Below are positions 53,591 through 57,261 of a DNA stretch of 57,261 bases, one piece after another. The stretch is from the NCBI RefSeq assembly GCF_040393045.1, contig NZ_JBEBUX010000009.1, positions 1 to 57,261 of the forward strand, written 5' to 3'. The position numbers and the translations under genes were made by a program. Source of the stretch: Pollutimonas bauzanensis_A. Lineage in GTDB: Bacteria; Pseudomonadota; Gammaproteobacteria; Burkholderiales; Burkholderiaceae_B. The notes under the pieces are model-generated. The model did not search any database and was not told the DNA's origin. It saw only the letters and a program-made list of their open reading frames with translations. Within the stretch, counting starts at the first letter, position 1. Each line of letters starts with the position of its first letter.

Positions 53591-54723
53591 AGATTCTGTT
53601 TTTCGTCAGTTCCATGCATGCAGGGGGCGCTGAACGAGTGGCGGCCACGCTGGCCAGCGCCTGGGCAGCCAGGGGCGACGAGGTCGTCCTGGTTCCGACT
53701 TATACGAAAAAGGGCAGTCTGTTTTATCGTTTGCATCCCGGGGTCAAGCTGCTTTGGCTGGCCGACCGCATGGGGTGGATGGGCAAGACATGGTTCGCCA
53801 GTATCAGGAAATGGTTCGCCATTCGGCGCGTGGTCAAGGACATTCAGCCGGACGTTGTCATCTCATTCTTGACCAACGTGAATGTCATGGTCTTGCTTTC
53901 GACTCGTGGCCTGGATGTCCCGACCATCGTGTGCGAGCGCACCAATCCCGCGGTCAGTTCCAGTGCCGGCAAGGCGCTGGTTGCTTTGCGCCGTCGCGTT
54001 TACCCATGGGCCACACTGGTCACCGTGCAGGCTCAGGCCAGCGTCGAGACATTTCGTGCAATGGTGCCGGGCATTCAACGCCTGGCCGTCATTCCCAATC
54101 CTTTGCCGCCCGAGCTGGCGCAAGCCTTTACTGGTCGCCCCATGCCAACCGATGGGCAACGCCGCCGAGTGGTGGCCATGGGGAGAATGGTGCCTATCAA
54201 GCGATTCGAGTCAGTGATCCACGTGTTCGCCGCGCTGGCCGAGGAATTTCCCGATTGGGACCTGTACATTTGGGGTGAAGGCCCTTTGCGTGCCGCGCTT
54301 GAGCGGCAAGTCAAGGAGGCTGGGCTGGAGGCACGGGTTTTTCTGCCGGGCCGTACCGCCGAACCCTGGCGCGAATTGGCTCAGGCCGATGTGTTTGTTT
54401 TGGCGTCCGAGGTGGAAGGCTTTCCCAACGTGTTGCTGGAAGCCATGGCGTTAGGGGTCGCGTGCGTGACAGTCGACTGCCCCAGCGGGCCTCGCGAGAT
54501 CAGCCGCGACGGAGAAGACGCGTTGTTGGTGCCGCTGGGCGACCGACCCGCGCTGGGCCAGGCACTGGCCGAGTTGATGGCCGACCCTGTATTACGGGAT
54601 GTGCTGGGCAAGCATGCGGCAGTGTCGGTTCGCGACCGCTATGAGCTTGAAGAAATCGTGCGTCAGTGGGATGTCCTGATTGCCGATGTGCGCGGCTTGA
54701 AGAGCCAGGAAGTGGTTGTATGA
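53587..54723 (+). CDS. GT4-family glycosyltransferase
   Basis: This 378-residue GT-B enzyme begins MKILFFVSSMHAGGAERVAATLASAW. The C-terminal domain has AMGRMVPIKRFESVIHVF, WGEGPLRAALER and EGFPNVLLEAMALGVA (EX7E-type). It is a paralogue of the transferase at 50513. The ATG at 53587 overlaps the AsnB stop as ATGA; an upstream frame start at 53479 lies inside asnB and was rejected. Donor and linkage are unknown. Confidence 0.92.
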   Translation: MKILFFVSSMHAGGAERVAATLASAWAARGDEVVLVPTYTKKGSLFYRLHPGVKLLWLADRMGWMGKTWFASIRKWFAIRRVVKDIQPDVVISFLTNVNVMVLLSTRGLDVPTIVCERTNPAVSSSAGKALVALRRRVYPWATLVTVQAQASVETFRAMVPGIQRLAVIPNPLPPELAQAFTGRPMPTDGQRRRVVAMGRMVPIKRFESVIHVFAALAEEFPDWDLYIWGEGPLRAALERQVKEAGLEARVFLPGRTAEPWRELAQADVFVLASEVEGFPNVLLEAMALGVACVTVDCPSGPREISRDGEDALLVPLGDRPALGQALAELMADPVLRDVLGKHAAVSVRDRYELEEIVRQWDVLIADVRGLKSQEVVV

Positions 54724-57113
54724 ATAATTACACAGAAACAGATAGTGGTCCCTTGCACGTGGTGCATATTATTTCGGGGCTGGGGCATGGTGGGGCAGAG
54801 ACAGTATTGCATCGCCTGATTACCGCCCCGGGCCAGCGAGATCGCCATTGCGTCATTTCCATGGGCGATGAAGGTGTATTTGGTCCGCGCCTGCGCGCAG
54901 CGGGCATCGCCGTGTATACGCTGGACATGAAGACCCCAATGGGGGCCCTTAAAGGCTTATGGCGCATGCATAGCCTGTTGCGCAAGCTTAAGCCCGACGT
55001 CGTGCAAACCTGGATGTACCACGCCGACCTGATCGGCGGCTTGGTGGCGCGCCTGGCGGGCATCAAGGCAGTGTCCTGGGGGATACGGAACTCAGGGGCG
55101 GATCTGCACAAGAGCAGTCGCTCTGCAAAGGTATTGTCATGGCTATGCGCCCATACCTCGCGGCTGTTGCCTGGGGTTATCGTTGCCTGCGCGGAAAACG
55201 CATCGCAACGCCATCAACAATGGGGTTATCGGGGCGATCGTATGTTGGTCATTCCCAATGGCTACGATCTGTCGTGCTGGCGTCCCGATCCACAGGCGCG
55301 CGCTGCATTGCGGGCCGAATGGGGGTGGGCTGACGACGTGCCAGTGATAGGCAGCGTGGCCCGCTGGAATCCCCTGAAAGATCACGCCAATTTACTGTCT
55401 GCGTTTGCGCTAAGCGTCAAGCGCGATCCTTCCTTGCGCTGCGTATTGATCGGCCACGGCATGGAAGCATCCAATGCTCCTCTTATGTCATTGATCAACG
55501 GGCATGGCCTGGGCGAGAAAGTGAAATTGCTGGGCAGGCGGGATGATGTGCCAAGACTGATGAATGCGCTGGATATTCACGTATTGTCCAGCCGCGCCGA
55601 AGGCTTTCCGAATGTGGTCGCCGAGGCCATGGCGACAGGCGTGGCATGCGTCGTGACGGACGTGGGTGACGCCGCGCTGATTGTTGGATCTTCCGGGTGG
55701 GTCGCCGCGCCGCAGAATAGCTCTGCTTTGGCTGGTGCGATTGATGAAGCCGTAGCGCAGATCGGCACCCCGGCGATGCAGAAACGCCTGCAGGATGGGC
55801 GTGAGCGCATGGGGCGTTTGTTTAGCCTGGAAGCTATGGTAGATGCCTACCGTGTTGTATGGCGACGTTTGGCCGCAGATTATCCTGGCTGGCCGGCCTC
55901 GACGGTTCGTGCTGGTTATGGCAGTGACGGTAGCGATAGCAAGGTTGGCGACAGCGATGCCGACAGTCATTCTGGTCGCTGCGGCGACCAGAATCGCCGT
56001 TTGTTGTTTGCGGTGAATAATCCCGCATTCTTCCTGTCGCACCGATTGCCCTTGGCTTTGGGTGCGAAACGGGCAGGCTTCGATGTCCATGTGGCAACCA
56101 TGGATGGCCCTTCGGTACCGGAAATTGTGAAGCACGGCCTGATTCATCATGTCATTCCCATGTCCCGCAGCGGCAAGCATCCTGTGCAAGAGATGCAAAG
56201 CATCTACGCGTTATGGAAGTTGTTCCGGAAATTGCAGCCCGATGTGGTGCATGCCGTAACCATCAAGCCTGTGCTGTATGGCGGTATCGCCGCGCGGCTT
56301 GCGGGCGTACCGGCTTATATTGCGGCGATATCCGGCCTGGGTTTCATCTTTACCAAGCGCGGTAGCGGCTTCGATTTCTTGCGATGGGCGGCAACCTTGC
56401 TATATCGATTGGCGCTAGGCCATCCGAATAGCCGGGTCATTTTCCAGAATACCAGCGACAGGGATGTGTTGCGCAATGCCGGGGTGGTCAGGCCTGAGCA
56501 GGTTGTGCTGATACGTGGTTCCGGGGTGGATCTGAATGAATTCCCCGTGGTGCCGGAACCGGAAGGCCCGCCTGTGGCCATCATGGCAGCTCGATTGTTA
56601 AAAGATAAAGGGGCCGCCGAGTTCGTTCAGGCCGCCCGGATGACGGTTGGACACCCCAGTGGCTTGCGCTGGATGTTGGTGGGCGGCCCAGATAGCGGCA
56701 ATCCGGCCAGCGTCACTGAAGAAGAATTCGCCAGGTGGAAGCAGGAAGGCGTGGTCGAGTGCTTGGGTGAACGTTCTGACATTGCCGAGCTATATGCGCA
56801 ATCGCACATCGCTGTCTTGCCGTCGTATCGAGAAGGTTTACCCAAGTCGTTGGTGGAAGCAGCTGCATGCGGACGCGCCGTGGTGACGACAGATGTCCCT
56901 GGATGCCGGGATGCCATTGAACCTGGTGTGTCTGGTTTACTGGTGCCGGTACGGGACGCGCGTGAGCTTGCCGATGCGGTTTTGCAACTGGCTGAAGATG
57001 CGCAGTTACGACGTGAAATGGGGGCTGCTGGGCGGCGTTTGGCTGAGCAGGAGTTCGATATCCGGAAGATTGTCGATGTGCACGTTGAGCTTTATGAGAG
57101 GCTGGCTAAGTAG
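54720..57113 (+). CDS. Fused double GT4 glycosyltransferase
   Basis: This 797-residue protein contains two complete GT-B glycosyltransferases. The first (about residues 10-395) begins VVHIISGLGHGGAETVLHRL and has the EGFPNVVAEAMATG motif. A hydrophilic Ser/Asp/Gly-rich linker follows (about 400-424). The second (about 426-797) begins LLFAVNNPAFFLSHRLPLALGAKRAGFDV and has EGLPKSLVEAAACGRA; it resembles PglA-type transferases. There is no frameshift or stop in the linker. The ATG at 54720 overlaps the upstream stop as ATGA. The fusion probably adds two successive sugars. Confidence 0.92.
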   Translation: MNNYTETDSGPLHVVHIISGLGHGGAETVLHRLITAPGQRDRHCVISMGDEGVFGPRLRAAGIAVYTLDMKTPMGALKGLWRMHSLLRKLKPDVVQTWMYHADLIGGLVARLAGIKAVSWGIRNSGADLHKSSRSAKVLSWLCAHTSRLLPGVIVACAENASQRHQQWGYRGDRMLVIPNGYDLSCWRPDPQARAALRAEWGWADDVPVIGSVARWNPLKDHANLLSAFALSVKRDPSLRCVLIGHGMEASNAPLMSLINGHGLGEKVKLLGRRDDVPRLMNALDIHVLSSRAEGFPNVVAEAMATGVACVVTDVGDAALIVGSSGWVAAPQNSSALAGAIDEAVAQIGTPAMQKRLQDGRERMGRLFSLEAMVDAYRVVWRRLAADYPGWPASTVRAGYGSDGSDSKVGDSDADSHSGRCGDQNRRLLFAVNNPAFFLSHRLPLALGAKRAGFDVHVATMDGPSVPEIVKHGLIHHVIPMSRSGKHPVQEMQSIYALWKLFRKLQPDVVHAVTIKPVLYGGIAARLAGVPAYIAAISGLGFIFTKRGSGFDFLRWAATLLYRLALGHPNSRVIFQNTSDRDVLRNAGVVRPEQVVLIRGSGVDLNEFPVVPEPEGPPVAIMAARLLKDKGAAEFVQAARMTVGHPSGLRWMLVGGPDSGNPASVTEEEFARWKQEGVVECLGERSDIAELYAQSHIAVLPSYREGLPKSLVEAAACGRAVVTTDVPGCRDAIEPGVSGLLVPVRDARELADAVLQLAEDAQLRREMGAAGRRLAEQEFDIRKIVDVHVELYERLAK

Positions 57114-57261
57114 TATTTGTCGTCATCGTTTTTGTAGACGCGTCATTGTTTCTTGTGACACTTCATCGTATTTATGACGGCGCAGCTAGCGGGGGTGGGC
57201 ACGGCGAATAATCGCTGCGATCCCTTCGGGATTTCCCGCGCAGTCAGCCTGGGAGCAAGGC
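57114..57261. other. Region after the last glycosyltransferase
   Basis: The 148 bp to the window edge contain no supported gene or clear terminator. The operon may continue beyond the window; no Wzy polymerase or further transferase has been seen by this point. Confidence 0.4.

Overview
The window looks like a chromosomal segment from a betaproteobacterium of the order Burkholderiales, most likely an Alcaligenaceae-type organism (Bordetella/Pusillimonas-like). This is inferred from three Bug-type tripartite tricarboxylate (TTT) receptors, a Coq7-type ubiquinone hydroxylase, a folA-thyA pair and many catabolic accessory genes in tight operons. No rRNA, tRNA, CRISPR array, phage or insertion sequence was recognised. 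Species assignment is inference; no database was searched.

Layout. (1) 1-7826: a LivJHMGF-type ABC importer followed by an M20-family amidohydrolase (carbamoylase/allantoate amidohydrolase type) and an M81 MlrC-like hydrolase; this reads as uptake and hydrolysis of an amide or ureido compound. (2) 8015-9872: an XRE-cupin regulator and an XdhC-type molybdoenzyme maturation protein, both on the minus strand. (3) 10244-20567: a dipeptide-type ABC importer (DppABCDF layout) directly upstream of a CO-dehydrogenase-family molybdenum hydroxylase (large, [2Fe-2S] and FAD subunits plus CoxG). An unrecognised 84-residue protein lies between the large and [2Fe-2S] subunits, and a decayed mocA follows. 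This looks like a substrate-specific uptake-and-hydroxylation system.

(4) 20859-28137 (minus): a seven-gene operon with an FMN-dependent L-2-hydroxyacid oxidase, a GlcD-type FAD D-2-hydroxyacid dehydrogenase, an NAD D-2-hydroxyacid dehydrogenase, a 3-hydroxyisobutyrate-dehydrogenase-family enzyme, a RraA-type aldolase and two Bug receptors. A divergent LysR regulator shares the upstream region, which holds a strong 27-bp inverted repeat. (5) 29389-35407: ALDH, Bug, terminator, ALDH, HIBADH-family enzyme and IclR regulator; its parts are paralogues of each other and of region 4. (6) 35420-38316: a class III aminotransferase divergent from a MocR/GntR-aminotransferase regulator. (7) 38313-40064: folA, thyA and an OsmC-family protein.

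(8) 40210-44399: an unusual cbb3-type oxidase cluster. Its CcoN carries a CcoS-like N-terminus and is followed by CcoO, a mono-haem cytochrome c in place of the usual di-haem CcoP, an SCO copper chaperone and an unrecognised six-helix membrane protein. (9) 44408-45103: coq7. (10) 45104-45618: a gene-free stretch with a likely small RNA whose hairpin loop mimics the 16S anti-Shine-Dalgarno sequence and which ends in a near-perfect intrinsic terminator. (11) 45619-57113: a surface-polysaccharide operon with a WecA/WbpL-type initiating transferase, TviB/WbpP-type enzymes predicted to make UDP-GalNAcA, a MurJ-family flippase, two single-domain GT4 glycosyltransferases, an AsnB-type amidotransferase and a fused double GT4 glycosyltransferase.

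The best candidates for undescribed biology are the anti-SD-mimic RNA (45273-45424), the transporter-coupled molybdenum hydroxylase with its small protein, the CcoS-CcoN oxidase variant and the double glycosyltransferase.
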